Assembly: GCA_036558305.1 (NCBI GenBank)
Contig: DATBFX010000474.1
Coordinates: forward strand, 1 to 26,374
From: DATBFX01 sp036558305
GTDB taxonomy: Bacteria > Chloroflexota > Chloroflexia > Thermomicrobiales > UBA6265
Direction: 5' to 3'
Length of the DNA stretch: 26,374 nt
Shown: piece after piece, positions 1-7,542 of the stretch
How the letters are laid out: each line of letters starts with the position of its first letter
Numbering within the stretch: the first letter of the stretch is position 1
Notes under the pieces: model-generated
What the model saw: only the letters and a program-made list of their open reading frames with translations
Told to the model about the DNA's origin: nothing
The model's database searches: none
Translations under genes and position numbers: made by a program

Positions 1-29
1 CCCCACCCGGCGGCCGCAAGCCGCTCTGT

Positions 30-293
30 TTAGATCGAGACGTAACAGGTGCCGGGGCAAGCGGTGACCCAACAGGTGGTGTCGGCGCAGCCTCCTTCCG
101 ACATCCTGTAGCCGCTCACCTCCGACAGTCCGCCCGCCAACATCTGCCGTGAGGCGTCCTCGGGGATGCCCGCGGCGGTGAGGGTGCCGAGGGGGTCGGC
201 CTTGGCCTGCGCGGCGAACGCCGGGTCGCGCTCGGCGCGCTGCACCAGCTCCTCCGCCTTCGCCCGGTACTGTTCGAGATCGGTGCTGCTCAT
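30..293 (-). CDS. Lanthipeptide precursor peptide (LanA-like), 87 aa
   Basis: This is a probable RiPP precursor. The ATG at 293 is preceded by GGAGG nine bases upstream, so I prefer it to an in-frame start further upstream at 446. Residues 1-50 form an acidic, helical leader with a DPLGTLTAAGIPED-type segment reminiscent of Nif11/NHLP leaders. A first Gly-Gly is at 54-55 and a second at 67-68, immediately before the predicted core CADTTCWVTACPGTCYVSI. The core has Cys at 69, 74, 79 and 83 and Thr/Ser at 72, 73, 77, 82 and 86, enough for several lanthionine bridges. It lacks the Ser-x2-Ser-x3-Cys labionin pattern of class III peptides. It lies 243 bases downstream of the lanthionine synthetase on the same strand. 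The precursor role is inferred from neighbour, size and core; the leader family is uncertain. Confidence 0.85.
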   Translation of the reverse strand: MSSTDLEQYRAKAEELVQRAERDPAFAAQAKADPLGTLTAAGIPEDASRQMLAGGLSEVSGYRMSEGGCADTTCWVTACPGTCYVSI

Positions 294-536
294 CGCGGTG
301 ATCCTCCGTCCGGCGCCCTCGCGTGGGGCACGGCGTGCATCCGAGCCTCTTGGCGAAGCTCGAAACGTGGGCGAGACTCTCACGCCCTGCATGCCTCGAT
401 CGGTTCCTCTCTCACCCACCTCCTTGCCCTTGTGGTCGGTCTGCACGCCGTGTCCGAGCGCGTGACCGAGTACGTACCTGCCGATCCACGGCGCGCGGGC
501 GGCGAACGCGCCGCCGAACTTTGGAGGGACGTGTCG

Positions 537-3323
537 CTACCGGCCATCATGACCGCCTCGGACGAGCGCGACCTCGGAGGTTTGCCCGAGATGACGGAAA
601 CCCCGTCGGCACAAACCGTGCGGTCGGCGGTCGGGAGCGGCGAGGCGGAGCAGGGTTGCCGCCACGCCCGCGTAGCCGACCATGTAGTCCGGCGTGATCC
701 GCACCGGCGATTCCGCCGGCCAGACGAGCAAACCGTCCTGCTCGAGCGCGAACGCCTCCAGTAACCGGGCGAGCGATCGCGCCTCGGTCAGGTGCGCTGG
801 ATCGCCCGAGGCCTGATACGCATCGAGCAGCAGCTCGATACCGCCGGTCAAGCCGTGACAGGGCGGCGGCGCGACCCAGCGGGTACCGCGGGCGACGGTG
901 CGGAGCGCGCGTGTCGCGATCTCGTCGGCTTCCGGCAGGAGATCGAGGGCCGCGGCATGAAGGAAGAAGCGGCCGATGCCGGCGGCACCGTGGCACCAGT
1001 ACGCGACCGCCGACTCGTCACCTTCGGTGCTCGGCCAGTTGAGACCGCTGCCGTCGTCGAGCGCCGAGATGGCCTGGCGCGCCAGCCAGCGACCGGCGCC
1101 CCGAGCCGGTTCGAGGAACCGCTCATCGCCGGTGGCGTCGAAGAGGTCGAGGAGCGCGTCGGCGATCCCGGCGGCACCGTGGGCGTAGCCGAGGTAGCGC
1201 AAACCGCTGAGCCCGCCGAAGCCGGACGGGATGGTCCAACACACCCCTCCGTCGCCGGCGTCCTCGGCGGACGCGCACAGCGCTTCGCCGGCGGTGAGCG
1301 CGTGGGCCAGGTGCTCGGACTCACTCGTCTCGTCCCAGAGCAGGAGGTGGAACCGGAGACGACCGGCGGTGCCGTCGAAGAGATCGGGCGACTCGAAGGG
1401 CATCGTCGCGATCGAGCGCCCCCTTGCCACGGCGGACTCGATCGGCGCGGGTTCGCGGAGAACCTGACCGGCGCGGAGCAGCGCCGCCCCAACACCGGCC
1501 TCCCCGACGTAAAGACCGGGCAGCGGCTCCGCGCCGGGACGGGGAGCATCCGCCAGCCAATCGACGCCAGCGCGCAGGACCTCGCGGTGGGTGGCGATGT
1601 CGAGATCGGCCACGATTTCGGCGAGAGCCAGCAACGTACCGGCCGCGCCGGTGTTCAGATCGCGGGCGCGCATGCCGGCGGTCAGCGGGTGCCGGCTGAC
1701 CCAGGTCAATCCACGACCGACCGGGGCCGGTTCCGCCACGGTGCACAGGGTGTCGCCCAAGCGGCGCGCCAGGTCGCGCGATCGGCGGCGCGCTTCGTGC
1801 TCGGTCTCGGGCGAGGCGACCGACTCGCCGCCGTAGGCAGGCGCGACGACCGATGCGTACGGTTCGACGGCGGCCAGCGCGGCGTCGACCGCGGCCATAT
1901 CCGGGAAGCGCGCGGGCGGATCGGGGTCCAGGCAGCGCGCGACGACGCTCGCCAGCGCCGGCGAGATCGCCGGGTTCACCAGCCGGAGCGGTCGGTCGAG
2001 CAGGGCGAAGGGGCGCGGTGCTTGAGAGGGTTCTGCCCCGGTCGCCATGTAGACCAGCAGCGCGCCCAAACCGTAGACGTCGTCGGTCACGGCAGGCGGC
2101 GCGCCCGCATCCTGTTGCGGCGAGAGATAACCGCGCGTGCCGGTACCGGGTGCGATGGCCCCACCCCGCTCGGCCGACAACTCGAAGTCGACCAGGCGAA
2201 GCCGGCCCTCCGGCGTCGCGATTACGTTGGTCGATTTGAGATCGCGGTAGACCAGACCGGCATCGTGGATCGTTCCGAGCATCGCCGCCAGTTCCCGTCC
2301 CCAGGCGACGACCCGCGCGGCCGGCAGCGTACAGCCCCGGCGGGCGAGCCGGAGGATGTGCCCTTCCAGCGTCTCGCCGGCGACGTCCTCCATCGCCAGG
2401 TAGACATCGTCTCCCTGCTCGATCAGGCCGTACGACGCCGGGAAGCGAGGATCGGGCGCGAGGCGACGGAGGACGGCTGCCTCGTGGTGAAGACGGTCGC
2501 GCGCGTCATGGCCGGTGCGATCGATCAGCGAGTTCGCCGTCGCCTGTTTCAGCACGCAGCGTCGGGGCTGGTCGAGATCGACGGCCAGGTAAACCGACCC
2601 CCGCGCCGAGCGATGGAGCGGCGCCATCAGCAGGTAGCGTCCCCCGATCAGCGGCGGCGGTGCTGTTCGCTCGTCGGCGACGTTCGCCGCGAGGAAGGGG
2701 TCGACGGCCCATTCAGGGGACTGGTAGACGGCACGGCGAACGTCGGGCACCAACTCGCCGTTCGGGGTCCGCAACGCCGGGACGATCTCGCCGTTGCGCC
2801 GCTGCACCGTCAGACCGCCGAAGCCGCCGTACCGATAGTGGACGACGCTGCCGGCACGCAGCGCGCGGTCGGAGGGGATGGCCGGACCGGGCAGCCCGCG
2901 CGTCGCCTCGTCGAGCGCGACCCCAAGCCTGACCGCCTGGTCGTCGTCGCGGGGATAGACGGTGATGAACTTGCCGATCTGGCTGAGCGCCCCGGTGCCG
3001 TTGTTGAGGGCGTTCAGCGCGCCGGGCGTTGCGGCCACCTTGAAGGCCAGCGGTTCGGCGAGCAGCACCGGCAGCGTCCGCCGCAGCGTCTCTTCGGCCG
3101 AGAGAAGGGTGGCAGAGACGTGAAGCTTCCACCCCTGCTCCGGCACATGGGCGGAGGGGTGCTGCACCCTCAGCCACTGCTCGGGCTGGTCCGGATCGGC
3201 CGCGACCGACCAGCCGCCGACACGGGCGGCTGGCGACGCGCAGGCGTCTTCGACGACACGACGCCACGACTCGGTCTCCGGTTCGACGACGCCGACGGAC
3301 ATCGACCCGAGATTGTTGACCAC
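537..3323 (-). CDS. Trifunctional lanthionine synthetase (lyase-kinase-cyclase), class IV/LanL-like
   Basis: The enzyme should phosphorylate Ser/Thr in the precursor, eliminate phosphate to dehydroamino acids, and add Cys thiols to form lanthionines. Residues about 15-210 are the N-terminal lyase region typical of LanKC/LanL (GWKLHVSAT at 64-72, GKFITVYP at 117-124). Residues about 228-485 are a Ser/Thr kinase with K259, YRDLKSTN (D361, K363, N366) and VDFE (D379). Residues about 510-895 are a LanC-like cyclase: YAHGAAG (H715), WCHGAAG (C777) and PPCHGLTGG (C822, H823). C777, C822 and H823 correspond to the zinc ligands of LanC, which class III LanKC enzymes lack, so I favour class IV. The 928-aa length is normal for the family. 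The start is GTG at 3323 with AAGGAG ten bases upstream; an ATG at 3302 is the alternative. Confidence 0.93.
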   Translation of the reverse strand: MVNNLGSMSVGVVEPETESWRRVVEDACASPAARVGGWSVAADPDQPEQWLRVQHPSAHVPEQGWKLHVSATLLSAEETLRRTLPVLLAEPLAFKVAATPGALNALNNGTGALSQIGKFITVYPRDDDQAVRLGVALDEATRGLPGPAIPSDRALRAGSVVHYRYGGFGGLTVQRRNGEIVPALRTPNGELVPDVRRAVYQSPEWAVDPFLAANVADERTAPPPLIGGRYLLMAPLHRSARGSVYLAVDLDQPRRCVLKQATANSLIDRTGHDARDRLHHEAAVLRRLAPDPRFPASYGLIEQGDDVYLAMEDVAGETLEGHILRLARRGCTLPAARVVAWGRELAAMLGTIHDAGLVYRDLKSTNVIATPEGRLRLVDFELSAERGGAIAPGTGTRGYLSPQQDAGAPPAVTDDVYGLGALLVYMATGAEPSQAPRPFALLDRPLRLVNPAISPALASVVARCLDPDPPARFPDMAAVDAALAAVEPYASVVAPAYGGESVASPETEHEARRRSRDLARRLGDTLCTVAEPAPVGRGLTWVSRHPLTAGMRARDLNTGAAGTLLALAEIVADLDIATHREVLRAGVDWLADAPRPGAEPLPGLYVGEAGVGAALLRAGQVLREPAPIESAVARGRSIATMPFESPDLFDGTAGRLRFHLLLWDETSESEHLAHALTAGEALCASAEDAGDGGVCWTIPSGFGGLSGLRYLGYAHGAAGIADALLDLFDATGDERFLEPARGAGRWLARQAISALDDGSGLNWPSTEGDESAVAYWCHGAAGIGRFFLHAAALDLLPEADEIATRALRTVARGTRWVAPPPCHGLTGGIELLLDAYQASGDPAHLTEARSLARLLEAFALEQDGLLVWPAESPVRITPDYMVGYAGVAATLLRLAAPDRRPHGLCRRGFRHLGQTSEVALVRGGHDGR

Positions 3324-3890
3324 GACCGCTGACTCCTTGGTCGAGAGATGCTTCCGGCACCGGCCATGCTACAACCGTAGCGACGCGAGCTTCCCAAAAT
3401 CTTCCGCACTTCCTGCCGAACCGTGACGCCGAAGCGCTCTGGCGGTAAGGCTCTCGCCTGAGGCAGGCGGTGCGGCGCCGCGCGACCGAAGCCCGACCGG
3501 GGAGGCGGTCGGTTTTTCAAGCGACCGCGATTGGTTCCGTCCCCTTCCCGTCTCCGGCCCGGCCGCACGCGCTTCGGTCTTCGTCCGCATGCAGAGCGGA
3601 GGCCGGTCTCTGGCAGATTGTGCGGTCTACGCCTCGGCCCTCACCACGGATTCATGGACGAAACCCGTAGAAGACAAGATTCGATGACAATTGAGTCGCG
3701 ATCGTTACTTCGATTCGGCAGGTCGACGGGGAGACGACGCGGAATTGCCGGGTCGCGCAGACAATCGGTAGTCGGAACGACACGAGCGCGGCTTGTGACG
3801 CGATGCCTCGCATCGTCGCGGAGTATTGCGGCTCGCGCCGTCATGTGCGACAGTGGATATCGTCAACGTCGGCCGGGGTTCGCCGAATGA
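3324..3890. promoter_or_regulatory. Divergent intergenic region between the two RiPP half-clusters
   Basis: About 570 bases separate the minus-strand lanthionine synthetase from the plus-strand GAF gene, and no reading frame in it looks like a real protein. It must hold at least the promoter for the minus-strand unit. A loose minus-strand -10-like TAGCAT lies at 3369-3364, about 40 bases before the GTG, without a well-spaced -35. Two small inverted repeats are present (3455-3469, 6-bp arms with a 3-base loop; 3801-3815, 6-bp arms with a 3-base loop). A terminator-like hairpin on the plus strand is listed separately. The stretch around 3670-3720 is more AT-rich than its surroundings. Confidence 0.4.
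3493..3517 (+). terminator. Terminator-like hairpin plus T-tract in the divergent gap
   Basis: CCGACC (3493-3498) pairs with GGTCGG (3507-3512) across an 8-base loop and is followed by TTTTT (3513-3517). This has the shape of an intrinsic terminator on the plus strand. No plus-strand gene lies upstream of it in the window, so it would have to end either a small unannotated RNA or antisense transcription. Confidence 0.5.
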
Positions 3891-4790
3891 ATGTGTGGAG
3901 GCATGTCCGAATCCAACTCGGGCGAGGACGCGCTGCGTCGAGCGCGCGCGACGATGGCGGCCCAGCAGGCCGAGATCGACCGGTTGCGGGCGCTGGTCGA
4001 AGCGGACCGGTCGGCGGAGGAGTTGCGCGAGGCGCTCGCCCTCGCTGCCGCCGCCGGTACGATCGGCTCGCCCGTCAGCCACGACCGCCTGCTCGAATTG
4101 ATCGTCGAGACCGCCGCCGAGGTCATCCCCGCCGGCGCGGCCCATCTCTTTCTGATCGACGACGATGGCGACGAGTTGATCTTTGCCGTCGCCGTCGGCG
4201 CCCGGGCCGCCGGGGTGGAAGGCCGCCGTCTCCGGGTCAACCGCGGTCTGGCGGCCCTCGTCGCCGCCACCGGTCAACCGATGGCCGTCGCCGACGTCGC
4301 GCGCGACGGTCGCCTCGCCGCACAGATCGCCGCCGATCTCGGCTACGTTCCGGCCAATGCCCTCTGCGTCCCGCTCGCCTACGACGAGCGGACGATCGGC
4401 GTCATGCAGTTGCTCGATCGCCGGGGAGCCCCCTCTTTCTCCGTCGACGACGTCCGCCAACTGAGCCTCTTCGCCAACCAGGCCGCGGTCGCGATCAGCC
4501 AATCCCGCATCTACCGCAACCTCGCCGCCCTCGTCGCCGACGTCGTCAACGCCCTGCAGGACGTGCCGTTGGAGCGGCGGACGGGTCTCCGCGAGCGCGC
4601 CCAGGCGTTTGCCGCTCGCCTGGAGCAACCCGACGACGTCAACTATCGAGAGGCGCTCGATCTGGCGCGGCTGGTGCAAGAGATCGCCTGGCACGGCGAA
4701 CGGGAGTACGCCGCCTGCCGGACCCTCCTCGAGGGATTCGCCGCCTATCTGCGCGGCCGGCCGACCCCGGCCAGCGCGGAGACGCGGTGA
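3891..4790 (+). CDS. GAF-domain protein with N-terminal coiled coil
   Basis: This 299-aa soluble protein starts with a helical, charged segment (about residues 13-50) likely to form a coiled coil. A GAF domain follows (about 65-205), with LIVETAAEVI, a ...LFLIDDDGDEL... beta hairpin and GVMQLLDR near its end. A helical tail (about 210-299) has no recognisable enzymatic domain. GAF domains bind small ligands or mediate sensing and dimerisation, and no histidine kinase, GGDEF or HTH output is present. The stop codon overlaps the start of the S8 peptidase by one base (TGATG), so the two are probably translationally coupled and may act as a pair. The start is uncertain: ATG 3891 and ATG 3903 are both possible, and the only GGAGG (3897-3901) is too close to 3903 and inside the longer version. 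The ligand is unknown. Confidence 0.8.
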   Translation: MCGGMSESNSGEDALRRARATMAAQQAEIDRLRALVEADRSAEELREALALAAAAGTIGSPVSHDRLLELIVETAAEVIPAGAAHLFLIDDDGDELIFAVAVGARAAGVEGRRLRVNRGLAALVAATGQPMAVADVARDGRLAAQIAADLGYVPANALCVPLAYDERTIGVMQLLDRRGAPSFSVDDVRQLSLFANQAAVAISQSRIYRNLAALVADVVNALQDVPLERRTGLRERAQAFAARLEQPDDVNYREALDLARLVQEIAWHGEREYAACRTLLEGFAAYLRGRPTPASAETR

Positions 4791-5644
4791 TGGCTTCCTC
4801 GCGTCCCGCCTACTCGGCCGCGTTCGCGCCCGAGGCGATCCGCCTCCTCCCCCCCTCGATGCCGGCGGGAGGGATCACGCCGGAGTGGGCCTGGGGGGGA
4901 AGCACCGGTGCGGGAGTCAAGGTCGCCGTCATCGACAGCGGGATCGACGCCGATCACCCGGCCGTCGGTCCGGTTCAGGGGTACGTCGCCTTCCAGGAAT
5001 CGAGCGACAAGCCGGGCGAGTTGGTCGAAGAGACCGCCCCCCACGAGGACGCCTTCGGCCACGGCACCGCCTGCGCCGGCATCGTCCGGTCCATCGCGCC
5101 GGACTGCGAGCTCTACAGCGTCAAGGTCCTCGGCGCCCGGTTGTCGGGGCGCGGCGCGATCTTCGCGGCCGGTTTGCGCTGGGCGACCGAGCACGGGATG
5201 CACGTCTGCAACCTCAGCCTCGGAACGACAAAGCGGGACTTTTTCGCCACGCTCCACGAACTGGCCGACCTCGCCTACTTCCGCAAGGTTCTGCTCGTCA
5301 CCGCGGCCAACAACATGCCGGTGCCGAGCTTCCCATCGGTTTATGCGTCGGTCATTTCCGTTGCCGCCCACGACGGCAAGGATCCGTACTGCTTCTATTA
5401 CAACCCTTCGCCTCCGGTCGAGTTCGGCGCCCCCGGCATCGACGTCCGGGTTCCCTGGCTCGACGGCGAATGGATCAGCGTCGTCGGCAACAGCTTCGCC
5501 GCTCCCCACATCACCGGCATCGTCGCCCGCCTCCTCGGCAAGCACCCGGAGTTGTCGCCCTTCCAGGTCAAAACCGTCCTCGCCGCCCTCGCCGCCAACG
5601 TGCGCAGCAACGGCGACGCATCCACACCGGGCGGCGGGGCGTAG
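4790..5644 (+). CDS. Compact subtilase (S8 family peptidase), candidate RiPP leader protease
   Basis: A 284-aa subtilisin-like serine peptidase. The triad is visible as D49 (VAVIDSGID), H91 (FGHGTACAG) and S235 (GNSFAAPHITG), with the oxyanion-hole Asn at 174 (TAANNM). The nucleophile motif reads GNSFAAP rather than the usual GTSMAAP. There is no signal peptide and no inhibitor propeptide, unlike secreted subtilisins, so it probably works in the cytoplasm. It begins one base inside the end of the GAF gene and is followed by two small peptides and the radical SAM gene. Subtilases (LanP-type) remove leaders in many lanthipeptide systems, so leader removal of one or both precursors is the likely job, but this is inferred from context. 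The in-frame extension upstream to 3803 overlaps the GAF gene and is rejected. Confidence 0.88.
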   Translation: MASSRPAYSAAFAPEAIRLLPPSMPAGGITPEWAWGGSTGAGVKVAVIDSGIDADHPAVGPVQGYVAFQESSDKPGELVEETAPHEDAFGHGTACAGIVRSIAPDCELYSVKVLGARLSGRGAIFAAGLRWATEHGMHVCNLSLGTTKRDFFATLHELADLAYFRKVLLVTAANNMPVPSFPSVYASVISVAAHDGKDPYCFYYNPSPPVEFGAPGIDVRVPWLDGEWISVVGNSFAAPHITGIVARLLGKHPELSPFQVKTVLAALAANVRSNGDASTPGGGA

Positions 5645-5690
5645 ATACCGGAATGTGCCCCGACGCGACGACAGCAGGAGGAGGTTCGCG

Positions 5691-5810
5691 ATGGCGACGT
5701 TGACGGGTCCGCCGGTTTACGCGGTGGGCATGACGGCGAGCGACTATCGAGACCAGTTGGTGATGAACCGCGTGCACACGCCGAGGAGAGAGTCAAATGG
5801 CAGCCGATGA
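5691..5810 (+). CDS. Small peptide of 39 aa, strongly initiated, function unknown
   Basis: ATG 5691 is preceded by AGGAGGAGG with a 6-base spacer, the strongest ribosome binding site in this part of the window. The 39-residue product is MATLTGPPVYAVGM... ending TPRRESNGSR. It has no Cys, no transmembrane segment and no family I recognise. Its last codons overlap the start of the 76-aa precursor by 14 bases in another frame, so its translation could be coupled to the precursor. It may be a second precursor, for example with an aromatic crosslink around Tyr10 or Tyr19, a maturation helper, or a leader ORF with only a regulatory role. Coding status rests mainly on the ribosome binding site and position. 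Confidence 0.5.
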   Translation: MATLTGPPVYAVGMTASDYRDQLVMNRVHTPRRESNGSR

Positions 5811-6027
5811 GCAGCAGTGGGTAGTGGCGCCGGACGAGGCGCGGATCGACATCGCGGTCGGACCGGAGGCGAAGCTTTCGCCCGAGCTGCGCGAGGCGCT
5901 CGACAACCTCGCGCGGACCCTCGAAAAGGAGCAAGAAGTCCAGGGTTACCTCCTCGGTCACTGCGACGAGGTCTCGATTACGCAGGACTGCCGGTACTAC
6001 ATGAGCTGCAAGGGCGTCACCGGGTAG
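5797..6027 (+). CDS. Radical-SAM-associated RiPP precursor, 76 aa, three Cys near the C-terminus
   Basis: The start ATG 5797 has GAGGAGAG eight bases upstream. Residues 1-50 are charged and helix-rich (KLSPELREALDNLARTLEKE), a leader-like region. The C-terminal part CDEVSITQDCRYYMSC carries Cys at 56, 65 and 71 plus two adjacent Tyr, then KGVTG. It lies just upstream of a SPASM radical SAM enzyme, the standard arrangement for sactipeptides, ranthipeptides and radical-SAM cyclophane peptides. The spacing between Cys and possible acceptor residues does not tell me which crosslink is made. No double-glycine directly precedes the first Cys (it reads LLGHC), so cleavage may differ from that of the lanthipeptide. 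Function is inferred from context. Confidence 0.78.
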   Translation: MAADEQQWVVAPDEARIDIAVGPEAKLSPELREALDNLARTLEKEQEVQGYLLGHCDEVSITQDCRYYMSCKGVTG

Positions 6028-6138
6028 GCGTGCAGGTGCGACGACCGAACCGAAGACCGGAGTCGTGGCGCGCCACGGTCTCGTCGCGGCCGCGCCGTGG
6101 ACGACTGACCCGTGCGCGCCGGCAGAGAGGACGATGCC

Positions 6139-7500
6139 GTGAAAGAGTCGCGCTACAACGTCTGGGTGGAACGGGACGGTGCCGCCTACGTCTACAACGG
6201 CGTCAGCGGTGCCCTGCGGCGCCTCTCCCCCGCGGATTGCGATGCCGTCCGTCGCTTTCTCGCGAACGACCGCGATACGGATTCCGACTGCCGGCCGGAG
6301 TTGCTGGCCGACCTGATCCGCGGCCGGATGCTCGTGCGGGACGGTTTCGACGAGCTGTCGTTTCTGACCGCGCGGTATCGCACCAGCCGCCACGGCACCG
6401 ACCACTTCGCGCTGACGATCGTCACCAGTCTCGGCTGCAACTTCGACTGCCCGTACTGCTTCGAGGCCAAGCACCCGTCGATCATGAACGCGGAGGTCCA
6501 GGAGGCGGTGCTGCGGCTCCTCGACGACAAGCTGCCGACCATCCGCGGCTTCAGCGTCACCTGGTACGGCGGCGAACCGCTCGTCGGCAAACGCTCGCTG
6601 CTGGCGCTCTCCGACGCCTTTATCGGGCGCTGCGACCGACACGAAGTCCACTACGGCGCCGACATCATCACCAACGGCTCCTTGCTCGATGAGGAGACGT
6701 GCGTTCAGCTCCGCGATCGCCGGGTGGGGATGGCCCAGGTGACGCTGGACGGGCCGCCGGACGTGCACGACCGGATGCGCCCGACCGTCGGCGGCCGCGG
6801 CACCTTCTGGGGCATCGTCCGGAACCTGCACCACGCGGTCGAGTACCTCTCGGTCGCCGTGCGGGTCAACGTGGACCGCGGCAACATCGGCCGGGCCGAG
6901 GAGTTGCTGCAGATCCTGGCCGTCGAAGGCTTCGCCGGCAAGCTGAGCGTCTACCCCGGGCAACTGGTCGCCGTCGCCGACGGCGCCCCCGCCCCGTCCG
7001 CGAGCTATGGGGGGCACTGCTTCACCGGTCCGGAGTTCGCCCGGGCCCAACTGGCGTTCGCGGAACTGGCGAGGCGCTACGGGTTCGGGTCGACGTCGCT
7101 GCCTCGGCCGACCGGTACCCCCTGCACGGCGGTGCGGGCCAACGAACTTGTGGTCGGCAGCAAGGGCGAGCTTTACAAGTGTTTCGAGTCGGTGGGTAAC
7201 CGCCTCGAGGTGATCGGCGACATCCGCCGCTACCGCGAGACCAACGGGCGGTTGGAGAAGTGGCTTAAGTATGACCCTTTCGCCGACGCCGAATGCCGTG
7301 GTTGCATCGCCTTGCCGGTCTGCATGGGCGGGTGCGCCCACCACGCGATGGACCCCAAGCTGTACGACAACCGCTGCGACACCTTCCGCCACACCTACCG
7401 CGAGCAAGTCCTGGGCTTCGTCGAAACGGCGGAGCAGGCCGGTGCGGACGGGCCGACGGCAAGCGCCCCCGCCGGGCCGCGGATGGAGAAGGCGCGCTGA
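6139..7500 (+). CDS. Radical SAM/SPASM peptide maturase
   Basis: This is a RiPP-modifying radical SAM enzyme. An N-terminal segment (about 1-85, starting ESRYNVWVERDG) resembles the precursor-facing start of other SPASM maturases. The radical SAM core carries CNFDCPYC (C100, C104, C107), a perfect CX3CX2C motif for the SAM-bound 4Fe-4S cluster, followed by TWYGGEPL and TNGSLL. The C-terminal SPASM domain has Cys at 329, 348, 386, 389, 395, 399 and 413 (CRGCIALPVCMGGC), enough for two auxiliary clusters. The precursor directly upstream is the probable substrate. I chose GTG 6139 (453 aa) because AGAGGA sits 7-8 bases before it; GTG 6112 would add nine residues. The exact bond formed (thioether or C-C) cannot be read from the sequence. 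Confidence 0.93.
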   Translation: MKESRYNVWVERDGAAYVYNGVSGALRRLSPADCDAVRRFLANDRDTDSDCRPELLADLIRGRMLVRDGFDELSFLTARYRTSRHGTDHFALTIVTSLGCNFDCPYCFEAKHPSIMNAEVQEAVLRLLDDKLPTIRGFSVTWYGGEPLVGKRSLLALSDAFIGRCDRHEVHYGADIITNGSLLDEETCVQLRDRRVGMAQVTLDGPPDVHDRMRPTVGGRGTFWGIVRNLHHAVEYLSVAVRVNVDRGNIGRAEELLQILAVEGFAGKLSVYPGQLVAVADGAPAPSASYGGHCFTGPEFARAQLAFAELARRYGFGSTSLPRPTGTPCTAVRANELVVGSKGELYKCFESVGNRLEVIGDIRRYRETNGRLEKWLKYDPFADAECRGCIALPVCMGGCAHHAMDPKLYDNRCDTFRHTYREQVLGFVETAEQAGADGPTASAPAGPRMEKAR

Positions 7501-7542
7501 GGCGTTGGTCGGCTCGGCATCGGCGCGACCACGAGAAGAGGG

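Noticed and set aside
1..29. GCGGC/GCCGC hairpin just after the precursor stop as a terminator
   Set aside because: The stem is only five bases, there is no T-tract and the window edge cuts off the context.
30..293. Class III (labionin-forming) assignment for the precursor
   Set aside because: The Ser-x2-Ser-x3-Cys pattern is absent and the synthetase keeps the zinc ligands that class III enzymes lack.
792..3332. An 846-codon open frame on the plus strand opposite the lanthionine synthetase
   Set aside because: It is an antisense shadow of a clearly recognisable enzyme: arginine/glycine-rich, no domains, no ribosome binding site. Long antisense frames are expected at this GC content.
3425..3517. 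Possible tRNA-Leu-like gene around the GCCTGAGGC stretch
   Set aside because: Neither a 7-base anticodon loop with T33 nor a T-arm with TTCGA can be folded, and there is no acceptor stem.
3803..4789. In-frame upstream extension of the subtilase (as a possible propeptide)
   Set aside because: The extension is Arg/Pro-rich antisense-like sequence overlapping the GAF gene; ATG 4790 at the GAF stop is the natural start.
5398..7407. A 669-codon minus-strand frame across the peptidase, precursor and radical SAM genes
   Set aside because: It spans three convincing genes on the other strand and has no motif of its own.
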